Source: Marinobacter sp. 1-4A (GTDB taxonomy: Bacteria > Pseudomonadota > Gammaproteobacteria > Pseudomonadales > Oleiphilaceae). Taken from it: 64,000 nt of DNA. Below are positions 56,002 to 64,000 of the stretch, piece by piece. Made by a program: the position numbers and the translations under genes. Position 1 is the first letter of the stretch. Every line of letters begins with the position of its first letter. The DNA is taken from assembly GCF_016597725.1 (NCBI RefSeq), contig NZ_VCGY01000003.1:310001-374000 (forward strand), in the 5' to 3' direction. The notes beneath the pieces were generated by a model. It was not told the DNA's origin. It saw only the letters and a program-made list of their open reading frames with translations, and did not search any database.

Positions 56002-56988
56002 CTAATTACACAAAGGAGAAAAATCCGACTCCAACACTGTCGTGGTGTCCAGAAAATAGATTGCTTCCGGCGCCTCGAAAGCGAGCGAATTTCCGGCGAA
56101 GTAGAAAGTACCAAATCTGTCGTTGCCAATACGGAACTGGCCGTTACCCAAATCGGTGATGGTGCTTTCTTCTACTTCATAGCAGTTCTGACCCATGTCG
56201 ACCGAATCCCCCATATAATCATAATCGACATAGGTACCATCGCTTTTGAATACTGTGTAAATTTCGTCGTCACCAAAACCGCTGTCCCAAACACCTACAA
56301 GATCAGCCAACGTCAAATCGGAGGTGCGAACCGGAACCGTCCCAGTGCCTGAAGTGGAAGGCGGAGCCAGAGGGTTTTCATCTGCTTCTGTCCAGACAAT
56401 TGTGCCGTCCAATGTCAAAGGGCCCATAGCCTGACTGTCCGACTCGCCACCCATGGTGGGATCTAGTACCACACTATCAAGCACTAACGTGCGAGTAGCG
56501 GTGTCAAAATCAACGCCGATGCAGCCTGACAGGCAGGCAATACTGTAAAGATAGGCCGCGCCATTTAAGTTTATACGTATAGAAACACCAATATCCGTGA
56601 TATTAAAAACCACGGCATTAGATTCGTCTAAAGTAAACGCAGCGGGATCTAGGTCCGATTCAGACAGTTCACCCATACCGAAACGCACGAAGTTCATCGC
56701 GGACCCACTGCTCGTAGCAGAAAGGAAAAGACTGGCTCCAGCAAAGTTTTCCCTGAAGGCATAGAAATTGACCTCAGCGGTGCTACCCAACTCACCTGTA
56801 TCCGAACCCATAAGGCTTACAATAGAGCTGGCTCCCTGATCGGTTGAGCCACCTCCATCACTGCCACCTCCATCACTGCCACCTCCATCACTGCCACTGC
56901 CATCACTGCCACTACTTCCTCCGCCACAAGCGGCCAGCGAGATTACCAAAACACTCAGGAATATTCTGAATAACGGTGTCATCTTCAT
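56002..56988 (-). CDS. Ser/Gly/Asp-rich lipoprotein of unknown function
   Basis: 328 residues. The signal peptide ends in a clear lipobox (LAAC, cysteine 21), so it is lipid-anchored in the envelope. A low-complexity Gly-Ser-Asp linker (about 22-52) follows, then a ~270-residue beta-rich domain not recognised. A WDSGFGDDEIYTVFKSDGT motif near the end suggests a lipocalin-like or beta-barrel C-terminal module, an inference from pattern only. AAAGGGAC lies just before the ATG at 56988. Confidence 0.7.
   Translation of the reverse strand: MKMTPLFRIFLSVLVISLAACGGGSSGSDGSGSDGGGSDGGGSDGGGSTDQGASSIVSLMGSDTGELGSTAEVNFYAFRENFAGASLFLSATSSGSAMNFVRFGMGELSESDLDPAAFTLDESNAVVFNITDIGVSIRINLNGAAYLYSIACLSGCIGVDFDTATRTLVLDSVVLDPTMGGESDSQAMGPLTLDGTIVWTEADENPLAPPSTSGTGTVPVRTSDLTLADLVGVWDSGFGDDEIYTVFKSDGTYVDYDYMGDSVDMGQNCYEVEESTITDLGNGQFRIGNDRFGTFYFAGNSLAFEAPEAIYFLDTTTVLESDFSPLCN
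56849..56911 (-). repeat. 15-bp in-frame tandem repeat in lipoprotein gene
   Basis: About four copies of a 15-base unit (+ strand CACCTCCATCACTGC, the last copy diverged) encode the Gly-Gly-Ser-Asp-Gly linker units. The unit is a multiple of three, so copy-number change would alter linker length only. Confidence 0.85.
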
Positions 56989-57670
56989 GTTAGTCCCTTT
57001 TTGAGGTTCAATATTGCCGCGAACACGGCAGTTCCAGAATGCATACTCATTTACAAATTCGGGAAATAGTCTAGGTCCTCTTCCGTCATTTGCAGTAGGT
57101 TGCTAACCATCTGTCGCGTCACGTCGAACACACCAATCCATTATTTATTTCACGCGTATACACAGCCTGACCTTATAAAACTCAAAACCGGACGAAACAT
57201 CAGGATTCTGAATCAGATATCTAGCAATTTACGGACCAAACTCTAAACTCATGTTTTACGGGAATTAATTTGCAAACTTCTCAATAGCATAGAAGGTCTG
57301 TAAAAAAACCTGGCGTTTAGTCCGGATTTCTCATAGGCTGCCACCGACTCTGTCAGACTAAGTGGCCTGTCGCCCTACCGGTTCCTTTTAGGCCTCGAGC
57401 GGCTAATTATTGATCAGAAGACATCGTCCAGACACACCTGTCCTCGCCCCATTACTTCGGGCCGGGGGAGCCCGGGCATCCCGTAGATAATAAAGTGCAG
57501 AAGCCAAGCGGCGAGTCAATCAATGCTGTTTATCTGCTTCCCAGAGAAGCGGGCTTATCTCTGGCAGGCGTGCGAGTGAAGAGGCTGCTTGATCATTATT
57601 CACTCGGCCAACCTAGCTATTCAGGTACTTCTGAGCATTCCCCCGTCCAATTAGGCCCACTAAAACCCAT
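56989..57670. other. 680-base gap with A/T-rich and structured segments
   Basis: No convincing gene is seen. The first 330 bases are A/T-rich. From ~57315 to 57480 the sequence becomes G/C-rich, starting with a TTTAGTCCGGATTTCTCATAGG-like segment (22 bases at about 57318) that resembles an insertion-sequence end or its scar. At 57541-57547 and 57558-57564 CCAGAGA/TCTCTGG form a perfect 7-bp hairpin. A short plus-strand open frame (57495-57728) has no ribosome site and runs into the chemoreceptor gene, so it is not called. Confidence 0.4.
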
Positions 57671-59224
57671 CTATTTAAACCGCACCACCAACTCATGCAG
57701 CTGCCCAGCAATATTTTCCATCTGCTGAACCCGGTCGATGGCCAGTTCCCCTTTATGCAGGCTATCAGAGCCCAAGCTGGAGATGTGTTCAACCTGCTCG
57801 TTAATTTGATCAAACACTTGGGCTTGCTCTTCTACGGCTGCTGCCATCTGGATAGACATTTCTGCGATGGTGCCAACCGACTCGGCTATTTGCCCAAGCG
57901 TGGTTTCGGCTTCCAGCATGTGGGCAAGCCCGCTATCAGCCGACTTTCTGCCTTCATCGGTCGCACGTACAGAGGTGGAGGTTCTCGAGAGTAAGGCTTC
58001 GATGATGCCGTGAATTTCCTGAGTTGAATCCTGTGTCCGCTTGGCAAGACCTCGCACTTCATCCGCCACAACGGCAAACCCGCGCCCATGCTCACCCGCC
58101 CGGGCTGCCTCAATGGCTGCATTCAAGGCCAATAAGTTAGTTTGCTCTGCGATTTCCTCAATGATCTTGGCAACGCTTGCGATTCTCTGGGTTTCAGTCG
58201 CCAGTTCGCCAACCGATTCACTGATGCTGTGCACGGTGGTTTGTAGGCCCTCAATGACCTCACGGGTTGTTCCGATAACACTCGCCCCTCGATCCGCCAA
58301 CGAGCGGGATTCCTCGGCCTTTTGGGCTGTGTTCTGAACATTGGAAGACACTTCGGTGATGGTTTGGGACACCTCATGCACAGAGGCCGCCACATTGCTG
58401 ATTTCCGCTTGCTGTTTTCTGAGAGCTTCATGGGACTCATGGGTTACTTCAAGCCCCTGCACAGCGCCGCTTTTCACTTCTCCGGCGGAGTCTTCCAAGC
58501 GTGTGAGCACAGCGTCCAGGTGGGCTTTCTGCGCCATTATTGCGACTTTCATACGCCCGGTTTCAAGATCATCATCGGTATAACTGTGCGCAGCGAGGTC
58601 GTCTGTAAAGCTTTTTTCGAGAAGCTGCATCGCTGAGTCTATCAACCGGCGCTGCGAGCGCCGCGCCCAGAGAATATAAGTAACCACACCAAACAAAAGT
58701 ACAGCTTCCGATATCAACGCTTGGCCGGTAAAAAATGTGAGCGCTGCAATAACCAGAATAGCGGCCAGAAATAGAGATTCCGGCGAAAACCTTTTCAAAA
58801 GCGACTTGTGTGATCTGCCCTGTCGGATTTTGGCGTACTGTTTTTCTGCTCGTTTTATATCAGCTCTGGAGGGGCAGGAACGGACCGACTCATACCCAAT
58901 AACCGAGCCGTTTTCAGTAACGGGGGTTATGTAGGCACTAACCCAATAATAGTCACCGTTCTTGCGCCGGTTTTTAACCATGCCCATCCAAGAGGTGCCC
59001 GCTTTCAGATGTGACCACATGTTTTCGTAGGCATCTGGGGGCATATCGGGGTGGCGAACAATGTTGTGTGGCTGGCCGATGAGTTCTTGCCGTGTAAATC
59101 CGCTGACTTCCACAAAGGCTTGGTTGCAGTGGCGGATTTTGCCTCTTAAATCGGTCGACGATATGAGCTTTTGCGACTCTGGAAAGGTGTACTCAGTATC
59201 TGTAATTGGCAGGTTTTTTCTCAC
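57671..59224 (-). CDS. Aer-like PAS chemoreceptor (methyl-accepting chemotaxis protein)
   Basis: 517 residues. An N-terminal PAS domain (about 10-125; [36 protein letters not shown]) of the Aer redox type precedes two close membrane helices (about 150-185) and a signalling domain with the highly conserved hairpin [20 protein letters not shown] and [14 protein letters not shown]. No HAMP is obvious. It should signal to CheA-CheW about redox or oxygen; cofactor FAD is inferred from Aer similarity. Confidence 0.9.
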   Translation of the reverse strand: MRKNLPITDTEYTFPESQKLISSTDLRGKIRHCNQAFVEVSGFTRQELIGQPHNIVRHPDMPPDAYENMWSHLKAGTSWMGMVKNRRKNGDYYWVSAYITPVTENGSVIGYESVRSCPSRADIKRAEKQYAKIRQGRSHKSLLKRFSPESLFLAAILVIAALTFFTGQALISEAVLLFGVVTYILWARRSQRRLIDSAMQLLEKSFTDDLAAHSYTDDDLETGRMKVAIMAQKAHLDAVLTRLEDSAGEVKSGAVQGLEVTHESHEALRKQQAEISNVAASVHEVSQTITEVSSNVQNTAQKAEESRSLADRGASVIGTTREVIEGLQTTVHSISESVGELATETQRIASVAKIIEEIAEQTNLLALNAAIEAARAGEHGRGFAVVADEVRGLAKRTQDSTQEIHGIIEALLSRTSTSVRATDEGRKSADSGLAHMLEAETTLGQIAESVGTIAEMSIQMAAAVEEQAQVFDQINEQVEHISSLGSDSLHKGELAIDRVQQMENIAGQLHELVVRFK

Positions 59225-59331
59225 ATCGATCGCCTCACAGTGACCATCCTTGTCACCTTACTGTGGTACAGAATTGTCAATGTGTAAAATATTTACAGTT
59301 TACATATTCCCTTTAACAAATGAGTTTCGGT

Positions 59332-61317
59332 TCAATAGTCTCCATGGTTGCCGCTACCACCCTCGTCATCGAGCAGAGCGTGCTCGCTTATAAAAAACCG
59401 ATTCTTACCTGCTCGCTTCGCCTCATACATCGCCGCATCGGCACTTTGCATGAGCCCCTCATTAGTAACGCCCGCGCCGCGAGCAACCACAATTCCAATA
59501 CTCACACCCACCCGCGCCACCCCTTCAGGCATATAGACGGGCTCTGCAACTGCCTGAATGATCTTTTCAGCGACTGTTATGGCATTTTTCGGGGCAGATA
59601 CCTCTGGTAGCAGGATGATGAATTCATCCCCACCCATGCGCGCTACCGTATCTGTTTCTCGAACGCAGTGTTGTAGCCTTGTTGCAATTTCTTTTAACAG
59701 GCTATCGCCGGCATCATGGCCAAGGGTGTCGTTCACTTCTTTAAAGTGGTCAAGATCGAGGAACATCAGCCCGAGATAACGGGAATGGCGTCTTGAAAGT
59801 GCGATAGCCAGGCTCAGCCGGTCGTCCAGAGCCCGCCGGTTGGGGAGGCCTGTCAGAATGTCCTGATAGGCAAGTGTGTGGATCTTTTCCTGATACTCTT
59901 TTATCTCGGAAAAATCCTGAAACGAAATCACCACACCCTCTTCGCCGGTATCGCTGGTTAGCGGAGCAGCATTCAGTATGACCGGGATGGTGGCATTATC
60001 TTTTCGGCGAAACTCCTCGTCTTTACTCCGGTATAGCTCGCGGGTATTCATTACGTTGAGGATGGAACAGCTGGATTCATCTCCCTCATGCACGTGGAAT
60101 ACATCGTGCCCTTGTCTGGCGACGATTTCCTCAGAGCTCCAACCCAAGATGCGCTCAGCCTCCGGGTTGATATAGGTAACAACACCCTCACTGTCCATCA
60201 CGATCAAGCCATCGCCTAGCACGCTGGAGATTTTCCAGAAGCGACGGGCCTGCTGTGTGTTTTCTCGCCTTAGCTCGCGACGTTTGTGCCGGGAAAACTG
60301 AAAGTAGAACACTGCCACCAACAACAGCACAACGCTGGCCAGATAAAGGCCTACAACCCAAGGGTTCACAAAGATTGCTGTCGTTGGCAGTGTCCTGTGC
60401 GGTAAAAACGACACGGCCTTCCAGAAGTAATCCTCGCTGTCTGCCGACGAGCCTAAGCCCTCAAGTGGCCGAACGGTCTCAAACACGAACAGGCCGGCAG
60501 GTGTTTCAACATTGCCCCTGGCGCTTTGCAGCATCAGTTGCCAAGCCTGCGGATGCTCACGTTTGAACGCGGAAGGCAGACCAAACATGAATCCCCACTC
60601 GCTGTTTCTATCCGGGGCGGAAAGCACACCGCCGTCACTATTGAGCAAATACGCTGGGTAGGTTTCGCCCATGCTCTGTTTGAAAGTGTCCAGAAGCGAC
60701 TGCCCCAACATATTGAGAATCACAGCGCCTTGTTTTTGACCACTGTCATCGAAAACGGGCACGCCAAACCGAACCATGGGAAGGTACGGGGCATCGACCT
60801 TGCCGTTTTCAACATTTAGGTCCAGAGGAGAGACGTACACGTCGCCTTCGGACATCGACATGGTATTGGAAAAATAATAGCGGGTGCTTTTAGACTGCAG
60901 TTGCTCCTCAGGGGTAATCAGGCTGCGCCCGAACAGATAGTCGAGCCGCACCAGCTCAGCGCCTTCACCATCAAGAAAACGGATCTGGCTGTAAATTGAT
61001 TTTTGCTCAAGCTGTACCCGAAAGACCTGCTTAAGCCGATCTTTTTCAATCTCGGTACGGGATCGATTGAACGCTTCAGTTGCCGGCAGTTTTGATATCG
61101 CCCGCAGGTCATTTGCGGCGTAATCAAAAATTTGTGTAAGCAGTCCTGAAGTCAATCTTACCTTGGCCTGCTCAGTTATCTTGATATCCGCAAGCTGTTC
61201 ACCCGCCTGATAACTGACTGCGCCGTATACAATGGCCGTAAATGCCGCAGCACAAAGCAAGCCAGTGATCAAAGCCGACTTAACATACCCATGGCCCTGC
61301 TTACCAATTTCAGACAT
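59332..61317 (-). CDS. Membrane sensor diguanylate cyclase (CACHE-PAS-GGDEF)
   Basis: 661 residues. Helices at about 15-34 and 317-340 bracket a periplasmic CACHE-like sensor. A PAS domain (about 355-480; SSVLGDGLIVMDSEGVVTYINPEAERILG in pieces) precedes a GGDEF domain with the active site RMGGDEF and intact I-site RETD. No EAL domain, so an active c-di-GMP synthase is predicted. Its start is 3 bases after the end of fdsD on the same strand, so it may be co-transcribed with the formate dehydrogenase genes. Confidence 0.9.
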   Translation of the reverse strand: MSEIGKQGHGYVKSALITGLLCAAAFTAIVYGAVSYQAGEQLADIKITEQAKVRLTSGLLTQIFDYAANDLRAISKLPATEAFNRSRTEIEKDRLKQVFRVQLEQKSIYSQIRFLDGEGAELVRLDYLFGRSLITPEEQLQSKSTRYYFSNTMSMSEGDVYVSPLDLNVENGKVDAPYLPMVRFGVPVFDDSGQKQGAVILNMLGQSLLDTFKQSMGETYPAYLLNSDGGVLSAPDRNSEWGFMFGLPSAFKREHPQAWQLMLQSARGNVETPAGLFVFETVRPLEGLGSSADSEDYFWKAVSFLPHRTLPTTAIFVNPWVVGLYLASVVLLLVAVFYFQFSRHKRRELRRENTQQARRFWKISSVLGDGLIVMDSEGVVTYINPEAERILGWSSEEIVARQGHDVFHVHEGDESSCSILNVMNTRELYRSKDEEFRRKDNATIPVILNAAPLTSDTGEEGVVISFQDFSEIKEYQEKIHTLAYQDILTGLPNRRALDDRLSLAIALSRRHSRYLGLMFLDLDHFKEVNDTLGHDAGDSLLKEIATRLQHCVRETDTVARMGGDEFIILLPEVSAPKNAITVAEKIIQAVAEPVYMPEGVARVGVSIGIVVARGAGVTNEGLMQSADAAMYEAKRAGKNRFFISEHALLDDEGGSGNHGDY

Positions 61318-61320
61318 GTG

Positions 61321-61548
61321 CTACCGGGTGGTGTGTGACTTCATCTTTATAACTGTTGTTCGCGCCAACTCAGACAGCTCTTCCGGGCTTTGGTCAGCAT
61401 GAGCAACTATTTGCTGCTTCATACTGCGGGCCCAGAACCTATGCAAATGTTCGGCGGCGACATCTGTCACCTTGTCACCATAGTGTAGGTTGTTGGCTAT
61501 TATCTGGTCGAGCATTTTAATCAGGTTGTTCAACTGCGGGTCGCTCAC
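61321..61548 (-). CDS. fdsD: Formate dehydrogenase delta subunit
   Basis: 75 residues of the FdsD type: LIKMLDQIIANNLHYGD and VAAEHLHRFWARSMKQQI are the family hallmarks. FdsD is a small accessory protein of NAD-linked molybdenum formate dehydrogenases (fdsGBACD). Overlaps fdhD by ATGA (61545-61548), so coupled to it. Cytoplasmic. Confidence 0.88.
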   Translation of the reverse strand: MSDPQLNNLIKMLDQIIANNLHYGDKVTDVAAEHLHRFWARSMKQQIVAHADQSPEELSELARTTVIKMKSHTTR

Positions 61549-62420
61549 AACGTTTTCTCCTGAGCCGTTACCGCGCCACGGGCATAGATTACGTGGCGGC
61601 CGGGGCGGGCAAATCCGATCAGGTTCATGCCGCTTTTTTCGGCCTCGCGAATGGCCAGAGCCGTAGGGGCAGACACCGCCACCAGGCTCCCTATACCCAC
61701 GCTGGCGCTTTTTTGCACCATTTCAAAGCTGGCCCGGCTAGAGATGAGTGCAAAGCCTTCTGTGAAGGCTTGATCAGCATGCTGTCGTAGCCGCGCACCA
61801 AACAGTTTATCCAGTGCGTTATGTCTTCCTACATCTTCCCGGGCAAGCACTATGCAGCCCTGCAAATCGCACCAGGCTGCACCATGGGTAGCACCGGTTT
61901 GCAGCTGTAACGGCTGGTGTTTTTTCAAATTACTCAGCGCATCCTGCACAGCCTTGTCGCCGGGGAGCGGCTGTGGGGCTACCCGCTCTAGGGTTCGTAC
62001 CACGTGGGCGAGGGATTCCGTACCGCAGAGCCCGCAGCCGGTTCGGCCTGCCATGTTGCGGCGCTGTTCTCGCAGGCGGGCATAGCAATCACCGGCAATG
62101 TGCATTTGCACTTCAATGCCGTCTTCGCCGGGTTTTATCTCGATACTGAACAGCTGGTCCGGTCGCTGCAAAATGCCTTCGCTCAGGCTGAAACCCAGAG
62201 CAAAGTCCTCAAGATCACAGGGCGACGCCATCATCACCGCATGGGACACTCCGTTGTACACCATAGCCACGGGTACTTCTTCCGCAACCAGATCATGGGA
62301 GCGCGCGCCCTCGATACCGCCGCGAACATTTACCCAGACCTCGCTCACGGCGGGTGGCGAGGTTTTGCCAGGTGGTTCAGCCACAGCAGCGGGCCTCTGA
62401 TTATTTGAGAGTATTGGCAT
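61545..62420 (-). CDS. fdhD: Formate dehydrogenase accessory sulfurtransferase FdhD
   Basis: 291 residues. The sulfur-transfer cysteines are in GCGLCGTESL (CxxC), and AREDVGRHNALDKL and SRASFEMVQKSASVG are diagnostic. It passes sulfur to the bis-MGD cofactor of formate dehydrogenase. The N-terminal ~30 residues are an extra Pro-rich extension. Its start lies within the last bases of fdhA (20-base overlap), and fdsD overlaps its end. Confidence 0.93.
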   Translation of the reverse strand: MPILSNNQRPAAVAEPPGKTSPPAVSEVWVNVRGGIEGARSHDLVAEEVPVAMVYNGVSHAVMMASPCDLEDFALGFSLSEGILQRPDQLFSIEIKPGEDGIEVQMHIAGDCYARLREQRRNMAGRTGCGLCGTESLAHVVRTLERVAPQPLPGDKAVQDALSNLKKHQPLQLQTGATHGAAWCDLQGCIVLAREDVGRHNALDKLFGARLRQHADQAFTEGFALISSRASFEMVQKSASVGIGSLVAVSAPTALAIREAEKSGMNLIGFARPGRHVIYARGAVTAQEKTL

Positions 62421-64000
62421 GGCTATTTTCCTGCGTACTCATGGCCAGTTTCAGCAGTGCCTGCTGGCGTTTGTCGAAATCCACGAAATCCCGCTGCCAA
62501 TCCGATGGCTGAGACACTTTTTCGACCTGAACGGCGGTTACCTTGTATTCCGGGCAGTTGGTTGCCCAATCGGAGTTATCGGTGGTGACTACGTTGGCAC
62601 CGCTGCCCGGGTGATGGAAGGTGGTGTAAACCACGCCCGGCAGCATTCGGGTACTCACCTTTGCCCGCAGCACTGTGTGGCCAACGCGGCTGCTGATGCC
62701 CAGCCAGTCACCGTCTTTTACGCCGCGCAGTTCTGCATCGCTGGGGTGCAGTTCCAGCACGTCTTCTTCGTGCCAGTCGCTGTTACTTGTGCGACGGGTT
62801 TGGGCGCCGGCGTTGTACTGGGACAGGATTCGCCCGGTGGTCAGCAGCAGCGGGAAGCGGCGGCTTGCACGCTCTTCAGTAGCCAGATACTCGGTTACTG
62901 CAAACCGGCCCTTGCCGATGGGGAATTCCACCGTGTGCATGGTGGGCGTGCCATCCGGGTACTCATCGTTGCAGGGCCACTGAATGCTGCCCAGTTGCTC
63001 CAGCTTGTCGTAATTCACGCCGGTAAACGTGGGGGTTAGCGATGCAATTTCATCCATGATTTCAGATGGATGGTTGTAGTGCATGGGGTAGCCCAGAGCG
63101 TTAGACAACGCCATGGTTACTTCCCAATCTTCCATGCCCGCAACGGGCTCCATCACTTTGCGCACGCGGTTGATGCGGCGCTCCGCGTTGGTGAAGGTGC
63201 CGTTCTTTTCAAGGAAGGTGGAACCTGGCAGCAACACATGGGCGAACTTGGCGGTTTCGTTCAGGAAGATGTCCTGCACAATCAGGCAGTCCAATGCTTT
63301 CAGCGCCGCTTCTACATGCTGGGTGTTGGGATCTGACTGGGCAATATCCTCGCCCTGCACGTAAAGAGCCTTGAAGCTGCCAGCGATGGCTGCGTCAAAC
63401 ATATTCGGAATGCGCAGCCCCGGTTCGTTATCGATGGGCACACCCCATACAGCTTCGAAGGGCTCACGCACGACTTGATCGTTCACATGCTGGTAGCCCG
63501 GCAACTCATGGGGGAAAGAGCCCATATCGCAGGAACCCTGCACGTTATTTTGCCCGCGCAACGGGTTCACGCCGCCACCCTCTTTGCCAATGTTGCCCGT
63601 GGCCAGCGCCAAGTTGGCAATGCCCATCACCATGGTGGAACCCTGGCTGTGTTCAGTTACGCCCAGGCAGTAATAGATGGCGCCGTTGCCCGCCTTGGCA
63701 TAAAGGCGGGCGGCTTCCCGTACTTTACTTGCAGGTACGCCGGTAACCGCTTCCATGGCTTCGGGGGAGTTACGTTCTTCCGCAATAAAGGTACGCCAGG
63801 TGTTGTAGGCCTCTGTGTCGCAGCGGCTGTTGATGAATTCCTGATATTCCAAGCCTTCAGTCACAATCACATGGGCCAGGGCATTCACTATGGCCACGTT
63901 GGTGCCGGGGCGCAGCGGCAGGTGCAGGCCTTCCTCGGCATTGGGCGTGTGGACCAAATCAATGCGGCGCGGATCGATTACGATCAGCTTGGCACCCTGA
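62401..64000 (-). CDS. fdhA: Formate dehydrogenase alpha subunit (partial; 5' part outside window)
   Basis: The C-terminal ~530 residues of a molybdopterin oxidoreductase; the frame is open to the window's last base (GAKLIVIDPRR precedes the TTG at 63957), so the N-terminal iron-sulfur and active-site Cys/Sec region is not visible. MopB features AIYYCLGVTEHSQG, LATGNIGKEGGGVNPLRGQNNVQG and TTGRILSQYNAGAQTRRT match FdhA/FdsA. It oxidises formate to CO2 in the cytoplasm. Downstream order fdhA-fdhD-fdsD fits an fds-type NAD-dependent operon. Whether the active residue is Cys or Sec cannot be seen here. Confidence 0.93.
   Translation of the reverse strand, partial: QGAKLIVIDPRRIDLVHTPNAEEGLHLPLRPGTNVAIVNALAHVIVTEGLEYQEFINSRCDTEAYNTWRTFIAEERNSPEAMEAVTGVPASKVREAARLYAKAGNGAIYYCLGVTEHSQGSTMVMGIANLALATGNIGKEGGGVNPLRGQNNVQGSCDMGSFPHELPGYQHVNDQVVREPFEAVWGVPIDNEPGLRIPNMFDAAIAGSFKALYVQGEDIAQSDPNTQHVEAALKALDCLIVQDIFLNETAKFAHVLLPGSTFLEKNGTFTNAERRINRVRKVMEPVAGMEDWEVTMALSNALGYPMHYNHPSEIMDEIASLTPTFTGVNYDKLEQLGSIQWPCNDEYPDGTPTMHTVEFPIGKGRFAVTEYLATEERASRRFPLLLTTGRILSQYNAGAQTRRTSNSDWHEEDVLELHPSDAELRGVKDGDWLGISSRVGHTVLRAKVSTRMLPGVVYTTFHHPGSGANVVTTDNSDWATNCPEYKVTAVQVEKVSQPSDWQRDFVDFDKRQQALLKLAMSTQENSHANTLK

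Overview
The window is a dense, housekeeping-rich stretch of a gammaproteobacterial chromosome. The gene content points to a marine halophile close to Marinobacter: a WS/DGAT wax-ester synthase, ectoine genes with a dedicated aspartate kinase, an ExbB-ExbD-ExbD-TonB iron-uptake operon, NDH-2, and nitrate/formate metabolism. That assignment is inferred from protein content only. I see no rRNA, tRNA, CRISPR array, prophage or intact insertion sequence.

Layout. 1-11.4 kb: a TPR protein and a HupE-type membrane protein, an unknown protein, an amidase, a lytic-transglycosylase-like protein, a PAS/GGDEF diguanylate cyclase, the exbB-exbD-exbD-tonB operon behind a Fur box, and an HExxH metallopeptidase. 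11.4-23.8 kb: a complete nitrate-assimilation island: nasA (minus strand), nrtABC (plus), nasR (minus), and a NAD(P)H reductase followed by nirB-nirD (plus). 23.9-31.5 kb: WS/DGAT, TM2 protein, AraC regulator, diiron-type hydrolase, glutamine amidotransferase, SDR, NfeD/SPFH pair. 31.6-40.7 kb: transglutaminase-like protein, AraC regulator, YfbR, DUF748/AsmA-like protein, pdxH, phosphopantetheinyl transferase, tag, two small conserved proteins, an RpoS-like sigma factor. 40.8-44.4 kb: ectA, ectB and ask, with no ectC. 44.4-48.6 kb: decayed transporter and phosphoesterase fragments, a radical SAM protein, and a TVP38-flavoprotein fusion. 48.7-55.7 kb: YiiX-like hydrolase, a frameshifted amino-acid ABC transporter operon, PEBP, ankyrin protein, spermidine-synthase-like protein, LOG-family protein, NDH-2. 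56-64 kb: Ser/Gly/Asp-rich lipoprotein, Aer-like chemoreceptor, second diguanylate cyclase, then fdsD, fdhD and the 3' part of fdhA running off the end.

The strongest system-level signal is in the nitrate island. Three sigma-54 promoters can be read: upstream of nasA, of nrtA and of the nirB operon. The latter two transcripts begin with short leaders ending in intrinsic terminators. In both leaders a small hairpin with a six-base loop carrying A at position 1 and G at position 4, the hallmark of ANTAR-protein RNA targets, overlaps the left arm of the terminator. The gene between the two operons encodes an NIT-ANTAR protein (NasR). This fits a split-regulon version of the Klebsiella nas antitermination mechanism, in which nitrate uptake and nitrite reduction are gated by NasR while nasA, with a very short leader, appears not to be.

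The second notable signal is a pair of long palindromic elements (23248-23331 and 25757-25843). Their asymmetric 22-base centres are nearly identical, but their 20-22 bp arms are unrelated to each other and self-complementary within each copy. A third palindrome of a different family (43623-43732, 29-bp arms) separates ectA from ectB. Other points are the missing ectC, a homopolymer frameshift in a solute-binding protein, and a partly deleted operon downstream of the radical SAM gene.
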